DNA of 64,000 nucleotides from NCBI GenBank assembly GCA_937625935.1, contig OW569366.1:1-64000 (forward strand), in the 5' to 3' direction. The notes under the pieces were generated by a model. The model was given only the letters and a program-made list of their open reading frames with translations, had not been told where the DNA came from and made no database searches. Made by a program: the position numbers and the translations under genes. Source of the DNA: Tetramitus jugosus (lineage: Eukaryota; Heterolobosea; Eutetramitea; Acrasida; Vahlkampfiidae). This document shows, one piece after another, positions 9,739-20,400 of the stretch. Every line of letters begins with the position of its first letter. The first letter of the stretch is position 1.

Positions 9739-11051
9739 TCAGCCCCTTGTCATCCAGATTCTGATCCTTACATAGTGCAGGATTCGTTTTCGATTCCTCA
9801 AGTAACTTCCAAACATCTTTGCACAAACTGTAGCTCTCCTCAATATGATTGGCTTCAACAATTTGTGTGCGATTCCTTTTAAATTCAACATTCCAAAAAG
9901 TGTATATAACACAGAGTTATCATCAATACTTTGGATTCTGATGCAATAATAGTTGATAATGGGATCACTTCCATTGACGTTAGCATGTGGAAGTAGGAAA
10001 CTCGTAACAACTGTCATATGCTTTGGAGTAGAAAGAGGCCACGAAAGTTTCACGTGCTGTATATAAACTGAGTATGATCTTTTCTCCCTCATTTCCACTT
10101 CTGGAAAAAGAGTAGATAATTCTTCATGTGTGTAATGTCTCACTAATTCCATTCCAGCCACCTTGGAATCATAAAATTTGAAATTTTTGGCTACTAATAT
10201 GATCTTGGCTATATTGACAATGTTCCAGTCATAAGTGGTTTGAAACTTTGTCATAATAGTGTTCTTGAATGCTGAAACATTGGGAAATAGTTGAGTATTT
10301 AACTTTAGTAGATTATATCTAGTTTTCGATTTGATATCTGACCCAATCATCTTCCAGTTGAAGGAGTCGGTTTGTAGCAAATCAAATAGCATGAAATCTG
10401 TGTCTCGTACCACAGGTCTCATAAAATCATCATCAGTAAGACTGGATGTATCCAAATAAAACAATGGTTTCAATATGGCTATTGATTTCATCAAGTTGGG
10501 ATTTTTCCTCAACAGAGATTCAAAGGATGCACTTCTAACGAACCTTGGTAACGCATCTATTTTCAAGGAGGTCAATACATTGACAATAGCGGGTGCAAAT
10601 AATGTGTTGAAATCCGTTTCCTTGGACAATTGGTTCATTTGGGTATTAATGTGCCTCAATGAACTACTGGACAAATTTACTTGCTTACTTGCTGTTGCAG
10701 CTATATAGGTATTGAACAATCTCTTTGCAACATCCAACTTCTCCATAGAGTCAATAAGGTTTAGGAACTGTTCAAGATCCTTGAGAAATTCAGATTCCAA
10801 TCTGAATTTAACTCCTTCTTCAAATGTTTCAAGAAAGCATCAACTACTTTCTCTTCTTTCAGCACACCTGACCACAGAGTTGAATAGGCAAAACAATGCC
10901 TGTCATGGACGGTCTCACATACTTCACAAAAATGAGTTCGGGCAGAAGCCCAAAACACAAATTGAACAAACACCACTGATTGGTTTTGTTGTACATTCAC
11001 ACAAACGAACACTTTCGCTACAGAGGCATTAACAGAAGATGTTTGAAGCAT
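9739..11051 (-). pseudogene. RGS-START domain protein remnant
   Basis: The main frame (open from about 10,840 down to 9739, with no ATG near its 5' end) reads as the helical second half of an RGS domain: LFNTYIAATASKQVNLSSSS, then a PAIVNVL helix and LPRFVRSASFESLL, which match the RGS pattern yxxYixxxaxxqvN ... lpRFlxS. It is followed by about 200 residues that look START-like (FNWKMIGSD, YDWNIVNIAK, SYSVYIQHVKLSWPL), a lipid-binding fold. An overlapping upstream frame with an ATG at 11,051 encodes a Cys/His-containing stretch (FCEVCETVHDRHC) and joins only through a frameshift. I infer a decayed RGS-START gene. Domain names are from pattern recognition. Confidence 0.45.
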
Positions 11052-11096
11052 TTTGACGACACACCAAAAGGACTGGATGAGTTTATTGGTCGTACA

Positions 11097-11232
11097 TTCC
11101 TTTCTTCAACAGTTGGACAGCTTCTTCATACAAGGCAAGTCAAAATTAATCTTCTAAGTTGACCTTGTCCACGATGATTTTGTTTTAGGGGTAAACACAG
11201 ATCCACATACATATCACTTCTCTTCTGGAAAC
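11097..11232. repeat. Second, partial copy of the interior of the inverted-repeat element
   Basis: The bases from about 11,145 to 11,232 closely resemble 2,632-2,718 in the same orientation, sharing TTGACCTTGTCCACG and CATATCACTTCTCTTCTGG. The preceding 11,097-11,143 instead resembles the reverse complement of about 2,545-2,590 (shared CTTTCTTCAACAGTTGG and CAAGGCAAGTCAAA). No terminal inverted repeats are seen here. This is a rearranged fragment of the same repeat family. Confidence 0.55.
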
Positions 11233-11353
11233 TAAAAAACGGGTGAAAATCTGAACAATTGCTCTTTTGGTCTTGCAGTGCCCATCTTGTTTTTGACATC
11301 CCTAACGCCGCCTCTCCTTTCATGTCGTTGCATATTCCAACAAGGAAAGAAAC

Positions 11354-12481
11354 CTACGATAATGTAAAACCACCATGCTTCATTTCTTCCATTGCCCTGA
11401 TCAGTTTTTGTTTCATAATATCACTGGAATTATACTTGGGCATGTCAATACTGTAAAAACACACATGGGCAGCCGGTAGGGCATTCTTGTTTCTTGCAAT
11501 ATAAAAGTTAAATGTGATACAATTTCTTCTGTTTGGTGTCGAGTCGTTGGGATTCCAAAAAGGTTCGCTTGATCCGCCATTGAACATTCCCGTTTGTCCA
11601 GTTGCAAAGTATATTAGCATTTGTAATTGTTCCTTGTTAAATGACTTTAGTACATCTGCTAATCTTGAACAATCATTACTAGTTGCATCACCGATGAAAT
11701 CTATGTGGCTCTCCAACAACAATTGCCTATCAATAAATTGTTGATCCGTAATAAGTAGAGCCATGTCTCTTTCATTCATGTTGTCAAGATAGGATGTCAA
11801 CTCTGGAAGACTTCGAAATCCTCTACGAATGGATTTCATATTTTTCATCCGATCACTAAAAAGTTTTTTCTGCATTTTCTTCTTTATAAATTCATGTTTG
11901 TTCGAGTTATTCACATCTCTCTTGTCAGTGTAAATTATCTCTTCAAAATCTAAACACATTGCCCCAATATCATCCATCGCCAGTAGTTGTCTCATATTGC
12001 GTCCAAATTCTGCATCAACCATATCAACATCTTTCATATGTATCATTGAATGCTCGAACTCACTCTCCTTGTCATCAGGACAGAGTAAATATCTCATAAA
12101 ATATGGTGCTAAACATATAGACATTGTTCTTTGATCAAATATCATTTTGATCAACACTTTACCTATACTTTCGAACAATCTTTCATTCTTGATTTGTTGC
12201 TTTGCGTTTTTATCATCACAAATCGGTACAAATAGATTATTGTTGTCAATCTTCTCGAACAACTTCTCTGCAATATTGTTAAATATTCTTGCATAAAATG
12301 CAGTTGTCAGTGCGCCGCCATCAATTCCTTCTTCACCCTCGAATGTAACAACTAACCTCTTCATCATATTACTAGAAGTCATTGTATAAAAGCAGTTCAA
12401 AGTCGAATTAATCCAATTGGGATGATCTTGAACTCTTAACAATTTTGAGTCCCGCTGGGTAGAACGAGATTTTTCAGCAAA
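11354..12481 (-). pseudogene. HECT E3 ubiquitin ligase domain, 5' end missing
   Basis: About 375 codons, almost exactly one HECT domain. N-lobe landmarks are VTFEGEEGIDGGALTTAFY and FESIGKVLIKMIFDQR (E2-binding side). C-lobe landmarks are FATGQTGMFNGG and LPAAHVCFYSIDMPKY, in which the Cys (codon near 11,460) is the ubiquitin-accepting residue; it ends with GFTLS, as HECT proteins end near the domain. The frame opens right after an in-frame stop and has no ATG before the N-lobe; the first ATG lies about 20 codons in. All catalytic landmarks are kept. Either it is a truncated copy or the last exon of a gene whose 5' part is not recognisable. Its open frame starts only about 40 bp from the receptor's stop codon on the same strand. 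Confidence 0.7.
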
Positions 12482-12520
12482 TATATCTAATCATCGCTCA
12501 AGATCTGTAATTCAAAGCCA

Positions 12521-15500
12521 TCATGTAGTTTTCAATCCCTCATCCAGACCACCTACATCAGCCAGTTCAAAAGTTGAAACGCGTATAAGTTTGTAACGAG
12601 TGTATTCAGCAGTATCAATGAACCGAGTAAATGTGTCAGCAATGTTGGACATGGTCTCATTGTACAGCGATTTTAGAGCTGCCTCGGCCTCAAAAGCAGA
12701 CAAATGAGTATCCTTCATTGCCGATCGAATCATTTTCTTTGTTTTGTTTGGCACATTGCACTCGTAGGTAGAACCAGACTCAAGGAACTCTGAATAAATG
12801 TCATTCATCATCTCAACTCTCTGTTGAGTGAACATGATCATTGTATTCGAACGAACTTGCTCTAATCTTTTCCAAAGGAGCACATTCTCCAATGCAAACT
12901 CCTTTGCAGCGAATGCTGCGAGCATCTCGTACCCTAATTCATTCCTCAATATATCTAAAATATCTGACTCAATCGAACTGGTGCCATTCCTCATTTCTTT
13001 GATCGACTCTCTCATTTCAGACACTCGCTGATACACTTCAAGAGATGATCGATACTTGAAAAGGCTGACCATCAAAGAAAATCCCCCAAATGCAGCAATT
13101 CTGAATGCAACATACAGCACGTCAAATATGAATTCTCCAATCTTGAGGGATGAATTTGGTTGAGCTGATGAATCTAATCGATCAGAAATTCCAAATATGT
13201 AGGAGATAATCAACATTGCCATTGCTATTGCCATGAGTATCGATTCTAATCTAAACAATAAAGGATCATCTTTTGAGAAGTGAGTGAAGAATGTGTTTGC
13301 CAATGACTTGAAAGCATCTGCGCCCACAGAAAGCACTTCTTGAGGGTTTTTCTTATCCTTGCCAGAGCTGAAGTAAAATCTTCTGCCCATAACCACAGTG
13401 AGATCCCAGATGAAAACAGCAACAATCAGTCCTGCAAAACAGAATGACATGATTGAGAATGAAAGAGCATTGATGATAGAAGCAACGTTGGGAACAATGA
13501 CTCTTGTTGATTCCAGTATCGACAGGATGACAAAGTAAGCACACGAGATTACAAATATTGTGAATCCCAGAGCAACATAAACCAGTTTCGATGAAATCAG
13601 TCTCAATATTCTCATGTGTTTCTTGACTGATTTGGCAATGCTTTCTTTTGCCATTATGGAATACAAGTTCTTCAAAAAGTAGAATCTTATCATCTGCCAC
13701 AGATAAATGAACAAGGACAACAGAACAAGTGGATTGACAATTGTCAATATCAGGTACCCCAAGCTGTTCACTCCTTTGAAGTCTTTTGAGCTGTTCGCTG
13801 ATATCAACAATGAGTTTCTAATGATTCCATTCAGGATGCACTCAATAAGAATGGCACCAAGACCAATCGATGGAGCAATGAATCTCGATTTGATTGGTTG
13901 AGTGTTTCGCCACCATAATGCCATCACGATCAAAACCAATGATTGCAGAGCAAATATCGAATACATGATGATCCATGTAATATACAGTCCATTAGATGCC
14001 TTGTTAGGGTTCTTGGGATCATACACAATCATTGATGTGAAACTTGTTGTGTGATTGCAATGACAGACAATGCTAAAACCGTCAAACTGAGAAAGCCAGC
14101 AACCGTCTGTTCTCCAAGTATTGTTACTCGTTTCATCCAAGTATCGACATTCAAACATATGATTCAACGGCAATGCACTCCTATTATGAGATCCCTTCAA
14201 TACAATTTCGATCGGTTTCGTTAAATTGACGAGCTTCACTTTCTCACTCATGTCCAAAATCTTGAAAATAACAATTGGTGAAGAGATATTCTGTCCATTG
14301 TTCGACAGCGAATATGGATTCTGCTCTGCATTGAAACTGATTGATTGTACTGTGTAAGTACGAACATCGTTCAGTGAATTGATATCATCAGGAATCATCA
14401 CTGAAACAAGAGAGTTTGAAATGGAAGCATTGCGAAGTGTCGATGCAGTATCAACCCGAACACTCAAGTCAAATGAGCTCGTTGAAACAACAGTTTCAGC
14501 CTCCAGCACTATTTTGTCCCTTCCAATCAGGGTGACGAGTTGCGAAATGATATCAAGAGTCTTATTACTCAAACTGATAACTTGCTCGCCATAAATATTG
14601 GAGATAGTTGATGCCAATTGTTGTGTTTCGTTCGATCCAAGCGAAACAGCAGAAGTTAAACAGCTCTGAACAGCTAGGCTCAGAATGGTTAGAGACTTAT
14701 CAGCTGTTGATAGTGAAAACAAAGAGCTGAAACTTGACAATACATTGATTGTACTGATTTTTGAGAGAATAAAGTGCTCAGTGACGGAATCATTGCTGTT
14801 TTGAATCTCATCCAAAGTACTATTTAACATGAAATCAACCATTCCAGAATAAATAATCGTGATTTGGTGCACCGGCACACTGATGTTGGTAGCAAGCTGA
14901 CCCACTGTTGCAGCAACAATATTCAACACAGATTCTCCATTGTCTGTTCTGTTTTCTGAGTTCAAACCTTGCAATAATTGTTCGGCTCGATTCATTCGTT
15001 CGGTCGCACTAGCTTCAGAGCTGACAGGAATTGAAAACTCCGTCGATGATTCTCCTCCTTGTGAGTTCTGGACTGTGCATCGAATTCTCAGATGAGAACT
15101 GAAAGAAGGAAGAGCTGTATTAATTGTGCTGTAAATAGAATAATCTTTCAGTGCAGCAAATCTCTGAAGTATTTCATTGAAATACTCAAAAGAGTAATAC
15201 AAGGGATACGCTTCAGGGATATCAGTTGAATTGATAGAGATAGTAAACAATGTAGAAAGAGCATTTCCATCCACTGGATCAAACGTGAAACCTGTAATTA
15301 TTGGGGGAGCTGACGTTCTTGAAGTGACCGAAGCAAAGGAAACAAGTTGACCGGATGCAACATTGGCATATCGAGCTCTGATCATGAAAGTGTAACTGTT
15401 GTTGTACTTGAGTGTATATTCTGGGATAACCAAGGGAATCAGAGTGGAAGATGTTCGCATGAAAATAACACTTTGAGATGAATCTGCTCTCACTGACCAT

Positions 15501-17176
15501 TCATATTCAACTCCATAACCACCAATGATATTTGATACATTGGCAGAAATTCTCAAAACTTTGAGTGGATTCAGAATGGTTGGGACAACACTCGAGATCT
15601 TCAACACTGGAATCACACTTTCTCGATTCACAATCTGTATGATTATACTTGCATTTCCAACTCGGTTCGTTACGAAAGGATTTGGAGTATACATTAATGA
15701 TATTGTATAATTTCCAGGACCTTCATCCAAGAGAGTTGTGACTCCAGAAGGAAGTTGTTTTGAGCATGAATCGCAACTCCACTTGTAGATTGCTCCAGTA
15801 ATCGAGCCATAAAGTGGATCACTGCTTTGACTGGCATCAAGCAAAATCGTATTTCCAGCCAATACCATTCGATTTCCACCACTGATAACAGCATTTGGTT
15901 TCGTTTCAATCACTGTTACAGGAACTGATCGAATAGCTTCTAAATGATCAGAAACAATCTGAACCGAAATACTTCCAGCAGCTTTAACCGTAAATGACAA
16001 ATAGTTCAATGTTGTGGAATAAGATTGACCTTGAATGAACCAAGTCTTTTTGGTGCTCACCAAACAACTTGGAATCTCGGTCAGATATGCGAAGAGAGAT
16101 AAAGAGCCGGTGTCTTTTACAGATAAGGTGCCCGTTCCTGACAATTCTATTTTAGCAATGGCTTTTCTTCGAAAGAATGTCAATGAATTCGATTCACTCA
16201 ATTGATTTCCTTGGAGAGCGTAAATAAACAATGATATCGTCACATTTTCATTCGTAGGAATGAATTGATTGGGAACAATCAATGTTTTGTTGTTCTGGTT
16301 GACCAAATATTGAGTGATGTTCTGAGATGTTGTTGATGTCTTCCAAACATATCTCCTTCCACTCATATCATTGTTGCTCTGAATTGATTGTATACTAATA
16401 TCTTCACAAGGATCTATCATTGTGTAATTGGAGCTGATCAAAACCTGCAAATTTTCGATAGCACAATTAGTGGTTGTGTATCCCCATTCACATTGACACT
16501 TATCTGTGAAAAGACAACTTCCATGACCTGAACAAACAGCGGTGTCGTTAGAATCCACTCCAAAACAAAAAAACTTTGGACAACTGATATTGAATGTCAA
16601 TGAGTTCGAGACTGCCAGTTGATTTTCTTGGAGATCATAAATGAACAATGATATCGTCACATTTTCATTCGAGGGAAAATATCCATTGGGAACAACCAGA
16701 GTGTTGCTCTGTTGATTGATTAAATAGTTTGTAATGTTTTGAGATGTTGTTAAAGCCCTCCAAATATACTTTCTTCCACTCATATCATGGTTGCTCTGAT
16801 TTGATTGAATAACAATGTCTTCACAAGGGTACAATGAATTATTAGAGCTGATCAACACCTGCAAATTTTCAATGCCACAATCAAGGTCCTCATAGCCCCA
16901 TTCACATTGACACTTATCAGCGGAAATACAATTTCCATTCCCTGAACAAACGGCAGTATTATTAGAATCCACTCCAAAACAAAAAAACTTTGGACAACTG
17001 ATATTGAATGTCAATGAGTTCGAGACTGCCAGTTGATTTTCTTGGAGATCATAAATGAACAATGATATCGTCACATTTTCATTCGTAGGAAAGTATCCAT
17101 GGGAACAACTAAAGTGTTGTGTTTCTGGTTGACCAAATATTGAGTGATGTTCTGAGATGTTGTTGATGTCTTCCAA
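12521..17176 (-). CDS. Adhesion-GPCR-like receptor with REJ, GPS, 7TM and C-terminal RGS domain (3' part of giant receptor)
   Basis: A 1,551-codon frame with no ATG at its 5' end; its first 25 codons are an out-of-frame tail of a repeat. Residues about 25-330 are tandem modules of an EGF-like Cys motif (CSGNGNC, CQCEWGY) and a roughly 100-residue beta-rich unit (YIWRALTTSQNIT). About 340-720 is REJ/PKD-like (ISGGNRM, LLDASQSSDP, YKWSCDSC). About 1010-1055 is a GPS motif with paired Cys/Trp and CHCNHTTSF, the expected autoproteolysis site at HT/T. Seven hydrophobic helices span about 1066-1375. About 1405-1530 is an RGS domain (AKEFALENVLLWKRLE, FTRFIDTAEY), which would speed GTP hydrolysis by a G-alpha subunit. 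It continues the 17,314-20,727 frame across a 1-base deletion and a nonsense codon. Confidence 0.85.
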   Translation of the reverse strand: MEDINNISEHHSIFGQPETQHFSCSHGYFPTNENVTISLFIYDLQENQLAVSNSLTFNISCPKFFCFGVDSNNTAVCSGNGNCISADKCQCEWGYEDLDCGIENLQVLISSNNSLYPCEDIVIQSNQSNHDMSGRKYIWRALTTSQNITNYLINQQSNTLVVPNGYFPSNENVTISLFIYDLQENQLAVSNSLTFNISCPKFFCFGVDSNDTAVCSGHGSCLFTDKCQCEWGYTTTNCAIENLQVLISSNYTMIDPCEDISIQSIQSNNDMSGRRYVWKTSTTSQNITQYLVNQNNKTLIVPNQFIPTNENVTISLFIYALQGNQLSESNSLTFFRRKAIAKIELSGTGTLSVKDTGSLSLFAYLTEIPSCLVSTKKTWFIQGQSYSTTLNYLSFTVKAAGSISVQIVSDHLEAIRSVPVTVIETKPNAVISGGNRMVLAGNTILLDASQSSDPLYGSITGAIYKWSCDSCSKQLPSGVTTLLDEGPGNYTISLMYTPNPFVTNRVGNASIIIQIVNRESVIPVLKISSVVPTILNPLKVLRISANVSNIIGGYGVEYEWSVRADSSQSVIFMRTSSTLIPLVIPEYTLKYNNSYTFMIRARYANVASGQLVSFASVTSRTSAPPIITGFTFDPVDGNALSTLFTISINSTDIPEAYPLYYSFEYFNEILQRFAALKDYSIYSTINTALPSFSSHLRIRCTVQNSQGGESSTEFSIPVSSEASATERMNRAEQLLQGLNSENRTDNGESVLNIVAATVGQLATNISVPVHQITIIYSGMVDFMLNSTLDEIQNSNDSVTEHFILSKISTINVLSSFSSLFSLSTADKSLTILSLAVQSCLTSAVSLGSNETQQLASTISNIYGEQVISLSNKTLDIISQLVTLIGRDKIVLEAETVVSTSSFDLSVRVDTASTLRNASISNSLVSVMIPDDINSLNDVRTYTVQSISFNAEQNPYSLSNNGQNISSPIVIFKILDMSEKVKLVNLTKPIEIVLKGSHNRSALPLNHMFECRYLDETSNNTWRTDGCWLSQFDGFSIVCHCNHTTSFTSMIVYDPKNPNKASNGLYITWIIMYSIFALQSLVLIVMALWWRNTQPIKSRFIAPSIGLGAILIECILNGIIRNSLLISANSSKDFKGVNSLGYLILTIVNPLVLLSLFIYLWQMIRFYFLKNLYSIMAKESIAKSVKKHMRILRLISSKLVYVALGFTIFVISCAYFVILSILESTRVIVPNVASIINALSFSIMSFCFAGLIVAVFIWDLTVVMGRRFYFSSGKDKKNPQEVLSVGADAFKSLANTFFTHFSKDDPLLFRLESILMAIAMAMLIISYIFGISDRLDSSAQPNSSLKIGEFIFDVLYVAFRIAAFGGFSLMVSLFKYRSSLEVYQRVSEMRESIKEMRNGTSSIESDILDILRNELGYEMLAAFAAKEFALENVLLWKRLEQVRSNTMIMFTQQRVEMMNDIYSEFLESGSTYECNVPNKTKKMIRSAMKDTHLSAFEAEAALKSLYNETMSNIADTFTRFIDTAEYTRYKLIRVSTFELADVGGLDEGLKTT

Positions 17177-17400
17177 ACATATCTCCTTCCACTCATATCA
17201 TTGTTGCTCTGAATTGATTGTATACTAATATCTTCACAAGGATCTATCATTGTGTAATTGGAGCTGATCAAAACCTGCAAATTTTCAATACCACAATCAA
17301 TGTTTGTATATCCTCATTTACAATGACACTTATCAGGGGCAATACAACTTCCATTCCCCGAGCATACAGAACTGTTGTTGAAATTCACTCCAAAGCAAGA
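16150..17400 (-). repeat. Tandem ~418 bp repeat units inside the receptor gene
   Basis: Three units of about 140 codons follow one another, each with an EGF-like Cys motif and a beta-rich block. They share long exact stretches: 16,293-16,456 equals 17,123-17,286 (164 bp), and 16,548-16,671 equals 16,962-17,085 (124 bp). The outer unit (17,100-17,316) carries the nonsense codon and the frameshift. Exact identity over such lengths points to recent unequal exchange or gene conversion. Confidence 0.85.
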
Positions 17401-20400
17401 AAACTTGTCACAAACGAAACCACTGTATCCTGTCTCACATATACATGTGCTCATATCAACACATGCTCCATGGCCTGAACAATTGCTATTTGCATTTTCT
17501 TTCACACTGCATATCGCAGATGATGAGCAATTCAAAGTTGGAAGACGCGGGTCTGTTTTTATGCTCGTTTCAATCTGAACAAAAGCACTCAGTCCCAATG
17601 CCACACTGCTCGATAAAGGATATGGTTGATTGAGATTGAAACTGTCACAAGCACGTTGTTCATCAAACCACCAACCTGACTGAGTTTGAGTTGCACATGA
17701 ATAGTTTGAGACACCCGGGAATGAGAACTGAACTCCATCCAATATAAAGTCAGGATTAGAGGAGTTTTGTGGAAATAGAGATCGGAAATCAATTGTGTAA
17801 TTGTTGAGACTTGAACCGACTGACATATAAGCTGTTTTCGATTCAGGAGTCGATGAAATTGTAACCGTGTCAAAAAAAACATCGGCTCCCATCGAAGTCA
17901 GTGTGTGAAGTTTCTTCAATCCCAAGAAAAATTCTCCATCCAACAAGCCAAAGCCTTCCTCATATTCATACTTGTTTCTACTAAATGATGATAATCCATT
18001 GTATCGCTTGTGAACAACAATTGACCTTCTTTGTGTGTTACAAACAACGAGCATCGATCCACAAGATGTTGGTTGAATCTCATAAACACCGGATGGAGCT
18101 CTTGGCCACAAAGACACAACATCAGAACAATCTCTAACAGTTGCATTGAACAAAGTAACTTGAACTGGATTCGAGGAAGAGTCCAAGAAAGGAAAGGGTA
18201 GAATATCGCCTGTTCCATTCATTAGTGAATCGAGATTCGAGACTCCAGCTAGGGGAAGGATTTCACTACTTGTGAAAACTCCCCAATTGTTGAATTGGGC
18301 ATTCAGTGCAGTTGGAGAATTGATGTTGGAATGTCGCAATATAGTACCTGGTCCCTGTTGCACAAAAGAATTTCTTCTGATTTTGACAGGATTTTGAACT
18401 TCAAGCAAGCAATGTGAAGAAGTTCCTCTCAGCTCGTTCCAACTGAATTCAATTGAGTCTGGACAATTGGTGGTACTCAGGCGAACAGGTTCCTCATTGT
18501 ACAAAATTTTGTTACTGGAAATCAATGTTTGTCCACCACAATCAAAGGCAGCAACATACAAAGGAGAATCAATAACTGTACTCTCGATTACATTATTAGA
18601 TATGTCTACGTCTCCCGCGTTGTATTTTTCTATCCTCATTGTTGCTTTCGTGAGAGTATTATTTTGAATCAAAATCCTTCCCTCGAAACCCGTCACATTA
18701 GACATCGAGAATATCGCTTCAAACTGCGAGTTCGAAGCGATAAATCGATTATTATCTATTGATATGGTTCTTACTGCATATGATCTCACAACTACACCTC
18801 TTTGGGAGTCTATGATACTGTTCAATGAGAATTTACACTCCTCGAGCGTAAAATTTTTAGTGTTGGTGTATTCTGCTCCAATGCTGACTCCTGAGAACGT
18901 ATTATTGATAATATTCATAGTCACTAATTCTATCGAAGAATCATCCTGTAAAACCACTATTCCATCAAAATAGTTGGAGGAATCTGCCACAAATGAGCTG
19001 TACATGACAGACAAGCCTCGAACATTGTGAGCAAACACACATCTCTGATTACAGGAAGAGAATGAAGTATGATTCACATTCACTGTGCCACCATTGATAA
19101 ACAATCCCAATCCTTGAACATCAGCAAAACTTAAATTAATTTCCGAATCTGAGTTAACTGTGATGTTTCTGAAACCTTGAAAGCAATGAACCTTGGCTAA
19201 AGAATTATCAGCTATTCCTTTTGCATTCAGCCGACCATTCTCCAAATGAAGATCTTCATAAGTAATCATTGTTCCCAAGATAGTCAATGACGATCTTACA
19301 ATCAACTCAGACCGAATGTGATACTCAAACTCTTGGGAAAAAAAATTATCTTGTATCATATTTGGAAAATCAATGTAAATTCTTGGTGCAGTAATCGACT
19401 GAACCGATGTTGTCATCCGAGCAAACATCATGTTCTGCTTCTCATTCAACAATGGAATACTTGCACCCCATACTCTGTTCTGACAATCTGAGTGAGCAAC
19501 AAAAATCAAGTCGGACGCACCAAAAGCAATGAGAGCAACACCTCTGTTGACTCCATCACCATGAAGCTTCACATCGACCCTTTCAACTGCAAATGAACTA
19601 TTTAACTGGATAATGAACCCCATTGAACTGTTTGCAGCAGCGGATAGATGTGTTCCATTCACGTCAACTGCACCAAAAATCTCACCCGTGAGAAAAGTGT
19701 ATGGCGAGAATTGAACCGCACTTCGAAAAACAATGATGTTATCAGCTGATCCCACCGTAGACAGAAGGGAATGGACATGCTGTGCAGCCCCAGATCCATC
19801 AATGTCTATTGCCTTGATTGAAGCATTTTCGTCTGGAAAGAAATACACATTAGCAAAGAGAGGATGACGAGAAGGAGGATAACCATAGGTTGTTTTAGGA
19901 TGCAAATAGCACCATGACCAAGAGGAACTTTGGTATTGAGCAACAAATGCAGTTTTTTGAGTGATGGGCGTTGTGTTTTGGGGATTGAATTGCACTGATC
20001 CTTCGATAACACCAGATACGATATAGTTAGGCATTCGATCTTGCAATACATAACCAGCATTAATTCCTTCTGCAAGCGAGCTTTGGCCATAGAGAACATT
20101 TTGGGGATTGATCACCTGCTGACATGAGACGAACACACTGGTGAACGTTGAATGCGTATCATCATCAATATAACCCATATATCCTGTGAAACATACCCCA
20201 CTAGGGATCCTAGGAATAATATCAAAAACTTTTGCTATTGTTGTGTTAAATGAATTCGGATTGGTTGCTCTGATACATCCCAACAAATTTCCATCAAGGT
20301 CCAACTCACACACAGTTGCCTCACTCGAAGGTGAGTTTTCCATTTGAGTGAAACCACCAATGAATAGCATGTTGGTAAAACCACCATCCATTGACAAAGT

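Noticed and set aside
17316-17316. TGA read as tryptophan (alternative genetic code) to explain the receptor stop
   Set aside because: Other genes in the window end at TGA where expected (for example the Kir channel and the F5/8C gene's neighbours use standard stops), and a one-base deletion lies nearby, so local damage is the simpler reading.
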